A DNA stretch of 64,000 bases from positions 496,001 to 560,000 of the forward strand of contig JADJHL010000012.1 of NCBI GenBank assembly GCA_016707585.1, in the 5' to 3' direction. Position 1 is the first letter of the stretch. Each line of letters starts with the position of its first letter. Position numbers and translations under genes: made by a program. This stretch comes from Ignavibacteriales bacterium. GTDB lineage: Bacteria > Bacteroidota > Ignavibacteria > Ignavibacteriales > Ignavibacteriaceae. The notes below the pieces were generated by a model. The model was given only the letters and a program-made list of their open reading frames with translations. It was not told the origin of the DNA and did not search any database. Shown in pieces: positions 26,870 to 35,148 of the stretch.

Positions 26870-28426
26870 ATGAAACAACAAATTGAAATAGCAATTAAAC
26901 CTGATGATATTCTATCTGATGGGATTCTTAAGACAACCGCAGCAAATCAACTTAAAATAAGTCAAGATCAAATCTCGGCAGTTATACCTGTTAAAAGGTC
27001 TATCGATGCAAGGAGTAAAAAAATTGTCTTTAGAATTTTTGTTGATGTTTATATTGACGAGAAACCTGTTGAACAAAGTAGAATAATTAATTACAAACCT
27101 GTAAAGGATGATAAAAAAGTAATAATAGTTGGGTTTGGTCCAGGTGGAATGTTTGCTGCTTTAAAGTTGATTGAGTATGGAATCAAACCAATTGTTTTAG
27201 AACGCGGTAAAGATATCAGCGGCAGAAGAAGAGATATAAAAGCGATTCAGCAAGATCATATAGTTAATCCAGATTCTAATTATTGTTTTGGTGAAGGTGG
27301 AGCAGGAACCTTTAGTGATGGAAAACTTTATACTCGTGCAACCAAGCGTGGCGATATAAAAAGAATTATGGATATTTTAATACAGCACGGAGCCGATCCT
27401 GATATTGCTGTTGATACACATCCACATATTGGTAGTAATCGATTACCAAAAATTGTTACTGCTGTACGTGATACAATTTTAAATAATGGTGGTGAAATTC
27501 ATTTCGATTCGCGAGTGGAAGACTTTTTAATTAAAGATGACAAAATGATTGGCGCAAAAACAAATGACGGAAAAGAATATTTAGGTGATGCTGTATTGTT
27601 AGCAACAGGTCATTCGGCAAGAGATATTTTTTATTTGCTACACAAGAAAAAAATTAGAATTGATCCCAAACCATTTGCAATGGGTGTAAGAATTGAGCAT
27701 CCACAACAACTTATTAATGAAATTCGTTATCATACAAAAGATAAACATCCAAATTTACCCGCTGCAGGTTATACATTAGTTACTGAAGTTGAACAAAGAG
27801 GTGTGTATTCATTTTGTATGTGTCCTGGTGGAATAATTGTACCAGCCGCAACTGCACCAGGCGAGCTTGTTGTAAATGGAATGTCTTTATCAAAAAGAAA
27901 TTCACCTTATGCAAACTCTGGTTTTGTTGTTGAAGTTACAAATCAGGAGTGGACAAAGTTTGAAAAATATCAACCATTTGCTGCTTTGATGTTGCAGGAA
28001 GATATTGAGGAAAAAGCATTTTATATGGCAAATCAAACTCAAAGTGCACCAGCACAACGAGCTACAGATTTTATGAATGGAAAACTTTCTTCAACTTTAC
28101 CAAAAAGTTCTTATATCCCTGGATTAACTTCATCACCACTCCACACAGAGCTTCCAGAGTTTATGACAAAGCGACTTAAGAAAGCACTTTTAGATTTTAA
28201 TAGAAGTATGCACGGATACTATTCTGAAGAAGCAGTTTTAGTTGCTATCGAATCAAGAACAAGTTCACCGATTAGAATTCCAAGAGACAGAGAAACATTA
28301 ATGCATCCAGCAGTTAAAGGTTTTTTCCCTTGTGGTGAGGGCGCTGGATATGCCGGTGGAATTGTTTCAGCCGCTATTGATGGCGAAAATGTTGCTGATG
28401 GAATTAATAAGTTTTTGAATAATTGA
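26870..28426 (+). CDS. NAD(P)/FAD-dependent oxidoreductase, COG2509-like
   Basis: A 518-residue flavoprotein. About 80 N-terminal residues form a small domain seen in this family, then the FAD-binding motif IIVGFGPGGMFAA (85-97), YCFGEGGAGTFSDGKL, the mid motif ATGHSARD, and a C-terminal FAD motif FPCGEGAGYAGGIVSAA. This matches the widespread uncharacterised dehydrogenase family COG2509. The substrate is not known. An AGAGGATGCA ribosome site precedes the ATG. The upstream gap is 87 bases and the downstream region holds the ilv leader, so it is probably a single-gene unit. Confidence 0.9.
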   Translation: MKQQIEIAIKPDDILSDGILKTTAANQLKISQDQISAVIPVKRSIDARSKKIVFRIFVDVYIDEKPVEQSRIINYKPVKDDKKVIIVGFGPGGMFAALKLIEYGIKPIVLERGKDISGRRRDIKAIQQDHIVNPDSNYCFGEGGAGTFSDGKLYTRATKRGDIKRIMDILIQHGADPDIAVDTHPHIGSNRLPKIVTAVRDTILNNGGEIHFDSRVEDFLIKDDKMIGAKTNDGKEYLGDAVLLATGHSARDIFYLLHKKKIRIDPKPFAMGVRIEHPQQLINEIRYHTKDKHPNLPAAGYTLVTEVEQRGVYSFCMCPGGIIVPAATAPGELVVNGMSLSKRNSPYANSGFVVEVTNQEWTKFEKYQPFAALMLQEDIEEKAFYMANQTQSAPAQRATDFMNGKLSSTLPKSSYIPGLTSSPLHTELPEFMTKRLKKALLDFNRSMHGYYSEEAVLVAIESRTSSPIRIPRDRETLMHPAVKGFFPCGEGAGYAGGIVSAAIDGENVADGINKFLNN

Positions 28427-28456
28427 TTATTTATTCAATAAATGGTTTTTAACTGC

Positions 28457-28486
28457 TTGACATTCGCTAATTGATTTTACTATCTT
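28457..28486 (+). promoter_or_regulatory. Candidate promoter of the ilv operon
   Basis: TTGACA at 28457-28462 and TATCTT at 28481-28486 with 18 bases between. The same stretch also roughly fits the Bacteroidota -33/-7 pattern (TTG, then TATCTTAG). It lies about 50-80 bases ahead of the leader peptide start. It is a pattern match only. Confidence 0.4.
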
Positions 28487-28536
28487 AGACTTAAGAAAAA
28501 TGACAAAAGAAATTTTGAAGAATTAAAAAAAATAAA

Positions 28537-28611
28537 GTGCAGACAAAAAATATAAATATCATACTCATCAACATTATTATTATTGGAATTATTATGCTAC
28601 ATAATGAGTGA
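28537..28611 (+). CDS. Isoleucine-rich ilv leader peptide
   Basis: A 24-codon open frame starting at GTG and encoding MQTKNINIILINIIIIGIIM followed by LHNE. Ten of 24 codons are Ile, including four ATT in a row at 28573-28584, and two are Leu; there is no Val. The stop TGA (28609-28611) lies inside the proposed antiterminator arm. The first structural gene, ilvD, starts 85 bases further on, after a strong terminator. The composition and position are those of a ribosome-mediated attenuator that senses charged tRNA-Ile. The start is uncertain, as no ATG is available in frame and no clear Shine-Dalgarno site is seen. Confidence 0.85.
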   Translation: MQTKNINIILINIIIIGIIMLHNE

Positions 28612-28668
28612 GAATGGTAAATATTAAAGTTTAACAAAAGCCCTTCTCACAACGAGAAGGGCTTTTTT
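28560..28668 (+). promoter_or_regulatory. Transcription attenuator controlling ilvDBHCA
   Basis: Three mutually exclusive pairings can be drawn. Antiterminator: GTGAGAATGG (28608-28617) with CCCTTCTCAC (28641-28650), 9 of 10 pairs. Terminator: AAAAGCCCTTCTC (28636-28648) with GAGAAGGGCTTTT (28654-28666), 13 pairs. Protector: CATACTCAT (28560-28568, inside the Ile codons) with GTGAGAATG (28608-28616), 8 of 9 pairs counting one G-U. Stalling at the ATT run leaves 28608-28617 free and allows readthrough; a ribosome at the stop codon covers it and lets the terminator form. This is the classic four-segment layout, inferred from sequence alone. Confidence 0.82.
28636..28668 (+). terminator. Attenuator terminator before ilvD
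   Basis: A perfect 13-bp stem AAAAGCCCTTCTC/GAGAAGGGCTTTT with loop ACAAC and a T run, ending 28 bases before the ilvD start codon. Its position upstream of the structural genes and downstream of the leader frame marks it as regulatory. Confidence 0.93.
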
Positions 28669-28696
28669 ATTATCTACTAAAAAACTAAGACAAATT

Positions 28697-30382
28697 ATGG
28701 AATTAAATAAGTATAGTAAGCATTTAACTCAAAGTGATTCACAACCAGCATCGCAAGCAATGCTTTACGCTTTAGGATTAAGCGAAGCAGATTTGGCTAA
28801 ACCATTTGTTGGGATTGCAAGTACAGGTTTTGATGGAAATCCTTGCAATATGCATCTAAACAAACTTGCCTACGATATTAAGGAATCCACAAACAAATCA
28901 GATTTAGTTGGATTAGTATTTAATACAATTGGAGTCAGCGATGGAATTTCTATGGGAACCGAAGGGATGAGATATTCACTTCCATCGAGAGAGATTATTG
29001 CTGATTCAATCGAAACTATGGTAGAAGCTCATGGTTACGATGCCTTAGTTACTGTTGTAGGATGTGATAAAAATATGCCTGGAGCATTGATGGCGATGTG
29101 CAGATTAAATCGTCCTTCGCTAATGTTGTATGGCGGTACAATTCGTTCTGGATGTTATAATGGTGAAAAATTAAATGTTGTTTCTGCATTTGAAGCTTGG
29201 GGTAAAAAAGTTTCAGGTTTGATATCTGAAGAAGATTATAAAAATGTAATTAAGAATGCTTGTCCTGGTCCTGGCGCTTGTGGTGGAATGTACACAGCAA
29301 ACACAATGGCAAGTGCAATAGAAGCAATGGGAATGTGTTTAACTTTTAGTTCATCAAATCCTGCCGAGTCTAAAGAAAAACAAAATGAATGTTTAGAAGT
29401 TGGAAATGCAATAAAAGTGCTTTTACAAAAAAATATCAAACCTTCAGATATCATTACAAAAAAATCTTTAGAGAATGCATTTACAACAGTTACAATTCTT
29501 GGCGGATCAACAAACGCAGTTTTACATTTCATTGCTATTGCAAAATCCGCTAAAGTTGATTTTACTTTTGATGACTTCCAAAGAATAACTGATAAAACTC
29601 CTTTCCTTGCAGATCTAAAACCAAGTGGCAAGTATTTAATGGAAGATGTTCATCAAGCAGGAGGTACACCAGCATTGATGAAATATTTGCTTGAAAATAA
29701 TTTCTTACACGGAGATTGTTTAACAGTTACAGGTAAAACAGTTTCAGAAAATCTTGAAAACATTCCTTCATTAAATCCAACTCAGAAAGTAATTGTACCG
29801 ATCGAAAAACCATTAAAACCAACTGGACACATTCAAATTTTATTTGGCAATCTTGCAGAACTAGGATCGGTTGCAAAAATAACTGGTAAAGAAGGATCAA
29901 AATTTATTGGATCCGCTAAAGTATTCAATGGTGAGTTTGAAGCGAATGATGGAATTGAAAAAGGATTTGTAAAAAAGGGTGATGTAGTCGTTATACGCTA
30001 TGAGGGTCCAAAAGGTGCGCCGGGAATGCCTGAAATGCTAAAACCAACTTCTGCTATTATGGGTGCAGGATTAGGAAATGATGTTGCACTGATTACTGAT
30101 GGAAGATTTTCCGGCGGTACGCATGGATTTGTTGTAGGCCATATAACTCCCGAAGCACAATTAGGTGGACTAATTGCATTGGTAAAAGATGGTGATATTA
30201 TTTCAATCGATGCAGAGAATAGAATTCTTAATCTTGAAGTTGATGATAGGGAAATTCTGAGAAGAAAAGCTTTATGGAAAGCTCCCGAATTAAAATCAAA
30301 AAGCGGTTGGTTAAAAAAATATACACAGCTTGTTTCGTCCGCATCAGAAGGTTGTGTAACAGATGAATTTGAGAAAAAATAA
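28697..30382 (+). CDS. ilvD: Dihydroxy-acid dehydratase
   Basis: A 561-residue iron-sulfur enzyme, the third common step of isoleucine and valine synthesis, converting 2,3-dihydroxy acids to 2-keto acids. Cluster cysteines are C50 (GNPCNMHLN), C123 (VVGCDKNMPG) and C195 (GPGACGGMYTANTMA). C-terminal signatures RYEGPKGAPGMPEM and ITDGRFSGGTHGFVVGH are present. First gene of the ilv operon, directly after the attenuator terminator. The start ATG at 28697 is the first available and gives the family's normal N-terminus. Confidence 0.97.
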   Translation: MELNKYSKHLTQSDSQPASQAMLYALGLSEADLAKPFVGIASTGFDGNPCNMHLNKLAYDIKESTNKSDLVGLVFNTIGVSDGISMGTEGMRYSLPSREIIADSIETMVEAHGYDALVTVVGCDKNMPGALMAMCRLNRPSLMLYGGTIRSGCYNGEKLNVVSAFEAWGKKVSGLISEEDYKNVIKNACPGPGACGGMYTANTMASAIEAMGMCLTFSSSNPAESKEKQNECLEVGNAIKVLLQKNIKPSDIITKKSLENAFTTVTILGGSTNAVLHFIAIAKSAKVDFTFDDFQRITDKTPFLADLKPSGKYLMEDVHQAGGTPALMKYLLENNFLHGDCLTVTGKTVSENLENIPSLNPTQKVIVPIEKPLKPTGHIQILFGNLAELGSVAKITGKEGSKFIGSAKVFNGEFEANDGIEKGFVKKGDVVVIRYEGPKGAPGMPEMLKPTSAIMGAGLGNDVALITDGRFSGGTHGFVVGHITPEAQLGGLIALVKDGDIISIDAENRILNLEVDDREILRRKALWKAPELKSKSGWLKKYTQLVSSASEGCVTDEFEKK

Positions 30383-30402
30383 TTATCTAGTAGGAGAAAT
30401 GA

Positions 30403-32157
30403 ATGAAAGATGTGATGGAGAAAGAAACTGCTAAAATTATTGAAAGTGAAAAAAACAAAACTGTAGTAGCAGAAAAAATATCTGGGGCTGAAGCTGTTGT
30501 AAAATGTTTACTTGCAGAAGGGGTTGATTTGGTTTTTGGTTTTCCGGGTGGTGCAATAATGCCAGTTTATGATGCACTTTATAATTATCAAGATAACCTT
30601 AAACATATACTTGTTCGCCATGAACAAGGTGCTGTACACGCAGCTGAAGGATATGCGCGAGCTACTGGAAAAGTTGGAGTTTGCATTGCAACATCAGGTC
30701 CTGGTGCAACCAATTTAGTTACAGGAATCGCTGATGCATTTATTGATTCAACTCCCGTAGTTTGTATTACGGGTCAAGTTGCATCACCACTTCTAGGAAC
30801 TGATGCTTTTCAGGAAACAGATGTAATTGGAATTGTAACACCGGTTACCAAATGGGATATACAAATCACCGACGCAAACGAAATTCCTGAAGCATTTGCA
30901 AAAGCATTTTATATTGCTAAATCCGGGAGACCCGGACCAGTTGTTATTGATATAACAAAGGATGCCCAATTCCAGCAAATGGAATTTAAGTATGAAGTTT
31001 GTACAAAAATCAGAAGTTACTTTCCAAAACCAAAAATTGATTTAGCAAAAATTGAGGAGGCTGCTGAACTAATTAATAAATCTCAAAAACCATTTTTGAT
31101 TTTTGGACAAGGCGTAATACTTGGACAAGCAGAAAATGAATTAAAATCTTTTCTTGAAAAATCTGGAATCCCTTCTGCCTGGACATTACTTGGATTATCA
31201 GCACTGCCAAATAATCATCCGCAAAATTTTGGCATGCTGGGAATGCATGGCAACCTTGCCCCAAACAAACTTACAAATGAGTGTGATGTTTTGATTGCTG
31301 TTGGAATGCGCTTCGATGATAGAGTTACTGGCGATGTGAAAAGATATGCTAAGCAAGCCAAAATTATCCATATCGAACTTGATGCAGCAGAAATAAATAA
31401 AATTATTAAAGCTGATGTAGAAATTCACGCTGATGCCAAAGAAGCATTATTTCTTTTAACAAATCTTATAAAACCAAAAACATATTCGGATTGGATAAAC
31501 CAATTTAAAGAGTTACAAAAAATTGAATATGACAAAATCATTAAACATGATTTGTATCCAAATGAAATTGGTTTAAAGATGAGCGAAGTTGTTAGAATCG
31601 TTTCGGAAAAAATAAATGGAGATGCGATTGTTGTCTCAGATGTTGGTCAGCATCAAATGGTTGTTGCCAGATATTTTAATCATAAAAATACAAGAAGCAG
31701 TATTACTTCCGGTGGATTGGGAACTATGGGTTTTTGTTTGCCAGCAGCTATCGGTGCCAAACTTGGAATGCCTGATAAACAAGTTATTGCAATTATTGGA
31801 GATGGCGGATTTCAAATGACGATTCAAGAGTTAGGAACGATTCTTCAAACTAATGTAGCAGTTAAAGTTATAATTCTTAACAACGAATTTCTTGGAATGG
31901 TTAGACAATGGCAGCAAATGTTTTTCGATAAAAGATATTCGCAAACAGAAATGATAAATCCTGATTTTATAAAAATAGCCTCAGGTTATGGATTGGAAGC
32001 ACAGCGAGTGACAAAGCGGGAAGAACTTGATTCTGCAATAGATAAACTATTAAATGCAGAAGCAGGATATGTACTTGAAGTTAGAGTTGAAAAAGAAGAT
32101 AATGTTTTTCCTATGATTCCAACTGGTGCATCAGTATCAGATATAAGACTTGAATAA
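30403..32157 (+). CDS. ilvB: Acetolactate synthase large (catalytic) subunit
   Basis: A 584-residue thiamine-diphosphate enzyme forming acetolactate or acetohydroxybutyrate. Signatures are VFGFPGGAIMPVYDAL, the catalytic E74 in RHEQGAVHAAEGYAR, GPGATNLVTGIADA, and the TPP/Mg motif GDGGFQMTIQELGTILQTN (from about 466) followed by ILNNEFLGMVRQWQ. An N-terminal extension of about 25 charged residues precedes the domain. TAGGAGAAATGA places the ribosome site just before the ATG at 30403. It is followed immediately by its small subunit. Confidence 0.97.
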   Translation: MKDVMEKETAKIIESEKNKTVVAEKISGAEAVVKCLLAEGVDLVFGFPGGAIMPVYDALYNYQDNLKHILVRHEQGAVHAAEGYARATGKVGVCIATSGPGATNLVTGIADAFIDSTPVVCITGQVASPLLGTDAFQETDVIGIVTPVTKWDIQITDANEIPEAFAKAFYIAKSGRPGPVVIDITKDAQFQQMEFKYEVCTKIRSYFPKPKIDLAKIEEAAELINKSQKPFLIFGQGVILGQAENELKSFLEKSGIPSAWTLLGLSALPNNHPQNFGMLGMHGNLAPNKLTNECDVLIAVGMRFDDRVTGDVKRYAKQAKIIHIELDAAEINKIIKADVEIHADAKEALFLLTNLIKPKTYSDWINQFKELQKIEYDKIIKHDLYPNEIGLKMSEVVRIVSEKINGDAIVVSDVGQHQMVVARYFNHKNTRSSITSGGLGTMGFCLPAAIGAKLGMPDKQVIAIIGDGGFQMTIQELGTILQTNVAVKVIILNNEFLGMVRQWQQMFFDKRYSQTEMINPDFIKIASGYGLEAQRVTKREELDSAIDKLLNAEAGYVLEVRVEKEDNVFPMIPTGASVSDIRLE

Positions 32158-32172
32158 AGGAGAATGAAGAAA

Positions 32173-32703
32173 ATGAAAGAACAATTTACAATCTCAATCT
32201 TTACAGAGAATAAAGTTGGTTTGCTTCATCGAGTAACAATTATTTTTACAAGAAGGCACATCAACATCGAAAGCATTACTGCTTCAGAATCTGAAGTTAA
32301 AGGAATTTACAGATACACAATTGTAGTTTTTGAAACTCGTGAAAGTGTAGAGAAACTTGTAAAGCAAATTGAAAAACAAGTTGATGTATTCAGAGCATTT
32401 TATCATACAACTGATGAAATAATCCACCAGGAAATTGCGCTTTATAAAATTGCAACCTCATCGGTTCAAAATGGATTAGGACTTGAGAAAATTATTCGTG
32501 ATCATCATGCAAGGATTTTATCACTTGGACAAGATTATATCGTTATAGAAAAGACAGGACACAAAGAAGACACAAAAGAATTGTTTGATTCATTGCGCCC
32601 GTTTAATGTTTTAGAATTTGTGCGTTCCGGCAGAGTTGCAATGATGAAAGAGATAGATAATTTTTCGGATACATTACACGAATTAGAAAAATCATATCAA
32701 TAA
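32173..32703 (+). CDS. ilvH: Acetolactate synthase small (regulatory) subunit
   Basis: A 176-residue regulatory subunit with an N-terminal ACT domain (FTENKVGLLHRVTIIFTRRH, NIESITASESE) that binds valine and activates IlvB, and a C-terminal ACT-like half (ALYKIATSS to LEFVRSGRVAMMKE). The ATG at 32173 is chosen over the in-frame ATG at 32164 because AGGAGA at 32158-32163 has proper spacing only to the later codon. Third gene of the operon, directly after ilvB. The downstream gap to ilvC is 23 bases. Confidence 0.93.
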   Translation: MKEQFTISIFTENKVGLLHRVTIIFTRRHINIESITASESEVKGIYRYTIVVFETRESVEKLVKQIEKQVDVFRAFYHTTDEIIHQEIALYKIATSSVQNGLGLEKIIRDHHARILSLGQDYIVIEKTGHKEDTKELFDSLRPFNVLEFVRSGRVAMMKEIDNFSDTLHELEKSYQ

Positions 32704-32726
32704 AAAAAATATACTAAGGAGTAATA

Positions 32727-33773
32727 ATGGCTAAGATAAATTTTGGGGGCGTTGAAGAAAATGTAGTTACAAGAGAAGAATTTTCTCTTGAAAAAGCCAA
32801 ACAAGTTTTAAAGAATGAAGTAGTTGCTGTAATCGGTTATGGTGTACAAGGTCCAGGACAATCTTTAAACTTAAAAGACAATGGCATCAATGTTATCGTC
32901 GGACAAAGAAAAAATTCAAAAAGCTGGAACAAAGCAGTTGAAGATGGATGGAAAGAAAATGTAAATCTTTTTGATATTGAGGAAGCAGCAAAACAGGCAA
33001 CAATAATTCAATTCCTTTTATCCGATGCAGGGCAAATTGAACAATGGAATAAAATAAAACCATATCTAACAAAAGGTAAAGCACTTTATTTCTCTCACGG
33101 ATTTGGAATTACATTCAATGATCAAACAGGGATTGTACCCCCAAAAGATGTTGATGTAATTCTTGTTGCACCAAAAGGTTCCGGCACCTCTTTAAGAAGA
33201 TTATTTGTTCAGGGAAAGGGAATCAACTCAAGTTATGCAATTTATCAGGATGCAAGTGGTAAGGCGAAAGAGAGAGTAATCTCACTTGGAATGGCAGTTG
33301 GTTCCGGATATTTATTTGAAACTGATTTTAAAAAGGAAGTTTACTCAGATTTAACAGGCGAACGTGGAATTTTAATGGGTGCACTTGCAGGAGTATTTGA
33401 AGCTCAATACAATGTGTTAAGAAAAAATGGTCATTCACCTTCAGAAGCTTTTAATGAAACTGTTGAAGAACTTACTCAAAGTTTAATGCCGCTTGTCGCA
33501 GAAAATGGAATGGATTGGATGTATGCAAACACATCTGTTACAGCGCAGCGGGGAGCATTGGATTGGAGACATAAATTTCGTACAGCTGTGGAACCAGTTT
33601 TTGAAAATCTTTACGAAAGTGTAAAGACTGGTAATGAAGCAAAGATTGTAATTGAATCTGGAAGAAAAACTGATTATAGGAAAAATCTTGAAGCAGAGTT
33701 AAAGGAAATTCGTGAATCAGAAATGTGGCAGGCTGGTAAACAGGTTAGAAATCTAAGACCTGGTACCAAATAG
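32727..33773 (+). CDS. ilvC: Ketol-acid reductoisomerase
   Basis: A 348-residue NADPH-dependent enzyme performing the isomeroreduction step. The Rossmann motif is VIGYGVQGPGQSLNLKDNG and the cofactor loop GQRKNSKSW. Metal and substrate residues lie in DLTGERGILMGALAG and in EELTQSLMPLVAENGMDWMY. It fits a slightly extended class I form seen in Bacteroidota. AAGGAG at about 32716 lies before the ATG. It sits in the operon between acetolactate synthase and threonine deaminase. Confidence 0.96.
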   Translation: MAKINFGGVEENVVTREEFSLEKAKQVLKNEVVAVIGYGVQGPGQSLNLKDNGINVIVGQRKNSKSWNKAVEDGWKENVNLFDIEEAAKQATIIQFLLSDAGQIEQWNKIKPYLTKGKALYFSHGFGITFNDQTGIVPPKDVDVILVAPKGSGTSLRRLFVQGKGINSSYAIYQDASGKAKERVISLGMAVGSGYLFETDFKKEVYSDLTGERGILMGALAGVFEAQYNVLRKNGHSPSEAFNETVEELTQSLMPLVAENGMDWMYANTSVTAQRGALDWRHKFRTAVEPVFENLYESVKTGNEAKIVIESGRKTDYRKNLEAELKEIRESEMWQAGKQVRNLRPGTK

Positions 33774-33783
33774 AAAGTAAAAA

Positions 33784-35064
33784 ATGATTGAACCAGAAAC
33801 TGAATTAGTTACAAAAAAATATTTCCCGAAATTGACTGATATAAAATCTGCGGCTGCAATTTTAGAAGGTGTGGCGGTTAAAACTCCTTTAATATTAAAT
33901 CAACATCTTTCAGAAAAATATAATGCAAAGATTTATTTAAAACGAGAAGATTTACAGGTTGTTAGATCATATAAAATTCGCGGTGCATACAACAAAATAT
34001 ATCATCTTAATAAAACTGGAATTAAGAATGGTGTTGTTTGTGCAAGTGCAGGTAATCATGCTCAAGGAGTTGCTTATTCTTGTAACTTGCTAAAATTAAA
34101 AGGCGTTATATTTATGCCAACTCCAACTCCGAAACAAAAAGTTGATAGAGTTAAGATGTTCGGAAATGGTTTCGTTGAAATAGTAATTGTAGGCGATACT
34201 TTTGATGAAGCACAAAAAAAAGCTTTTGAATACTCAACTAAAAATGATTTTGAGTTTGTGCATCCATTTGATGATCCATTAGTTATTGAAGGACAGGGAA
34301 CAGTTGGATTAGAAATTCTTGAACAGACTAAGGATCAAATTGATTTTCTTTTTTTGCCAGTTGGCGGTGGTGGACTTGCTTCAGGTGTTTCATCTGTCTT
34401 TAAGGTATTAAGTTCTAAAACTAAACTTATTGGAGTTGAGCCAAACGGAGCTCCATCAATGAGTAAATCGTTTGATGAAGGAAAAGTTGTAACATTAGAA
34501 TCAATAGATAGATTCGTTGATGGAGCAGCAGTACAAAAAGTTGGTGATTTAACATTTGAGATTTGTAAATCAAATCTTGATAAAATGATTACAGTGAATG
34601 AAGGAGAAATCTGTTCAAACATTTTAAAACTTTATAACGAAGAAGCGATTGTAGTTGAACCTGCTGGTGCTTTATCTGTTACAGTTTTAAGTCATTTTAA
34701 AAATGAAATAAAAGGAAAAACTGTTATATGTGTTCTATCCGGAAACAATAATGATATTACAAGAACAGAAGAAATTCGTGAGCGTTCATTATTGTATGAA
34801 GGACTAAAACATTATTTCATAATCCGATTTCCACAAAGAGCGGGCGCACTAAAAGAATTTGTAAACAATGTATTAGGTCCAACTGATGATATTTCATATT
34901 TCGAGTATGCTAAAAAAAATAATCGCGAAAGAGGACCGGCGGTTGTTGGATTAGAACTTCAATCCAAAAATGATTTTGATGGGTTAATCTCAAGAATGAA
35001 AACATATGGAATTGAATATGATTATTTGAATGAAAGACCCGATCTGTTTCAATTAATTATTTAA
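33784..35064 (+). CDS. ilvA: Threonine ammonia-lyase (threonine deaminase)
   Basis: A 426-residue PLP enzyme converting threonine to 2-oxobutanoate, the committed step for isoleucine. The PLP lysine is K64 in SYKIRGAYNK, and the phosphate-binding loop is PVGGGGLASG. A short C-terminal regulatory ACT-like domain of about 85 residues (YFIIRFPQRAGALKEF to YDYLNERPD) matches the shorter biosynthetic form, which has one regulatory module instead of two. Last gene of the ilv operon. Its presence explains why the leader peptide is rich in Ile and not Val. No leu genes follow. Confidence 0.96.
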   Translation: MIEPETELVTKKYFPKLTDIKSAAAILEGVAVKTPLILNQHLSEKYNAKIYLKREDLQVVRSYKIRGAYNKIYHLNKTGIKNGVVCASAGNHAQGVAYSCNLLKLKGVIFMPTPTPKQKVDRVKMFGNGFVEIVIVGDTFDEAQKKAFEYSTKNDFEFVHPFDDPLVIEGQGTVGLEILEQTKDQIDFLFLPVGGGGLASGVSSVFKVLSSKTKLIGVEPNGAPSMSKSFDEGKVVTLESIDRFVDGAAVQKVGDLTFEICKSNLDKMITVNEGEICSNILKLYNEEAIVVEPAGALSVTVLSHFKNEIKGKTVICVLSGNNNDITRTEEIRERSLLYEGLKHYFIIRFPQRAGALKEFVNNVLGPTDDISYFEYAKKNNRERGPAVVGLELQSKNDFDGLISRMKTYGIEYDYLNERPDLFQLII

Positions 35065-35148
35065 TCTTTTAGTATAAAATAATTCAAAATCTTAAATGAT
35101 ATTTTATCTTACATATCTATCTTTGTAAGAAAAATATTTAAGATTGTT

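Noticed and set aside
28500..28526. Eight-codon frame ATG ACA AAA ... TAA in the ilv leader region
   Set aside because: It ends before the Ile run, is in another frame and has only one Ile codon; the frame from 28537 explains the position of the antiterminator and stop codon much better.
28560..28668. T-box riboswitch for isoleucine
   Set aside because: No T-box sequence (TGGNACCGCG-like) or specifier-loop structure is visible, and the leader has a translated Ile-rich frame instead.
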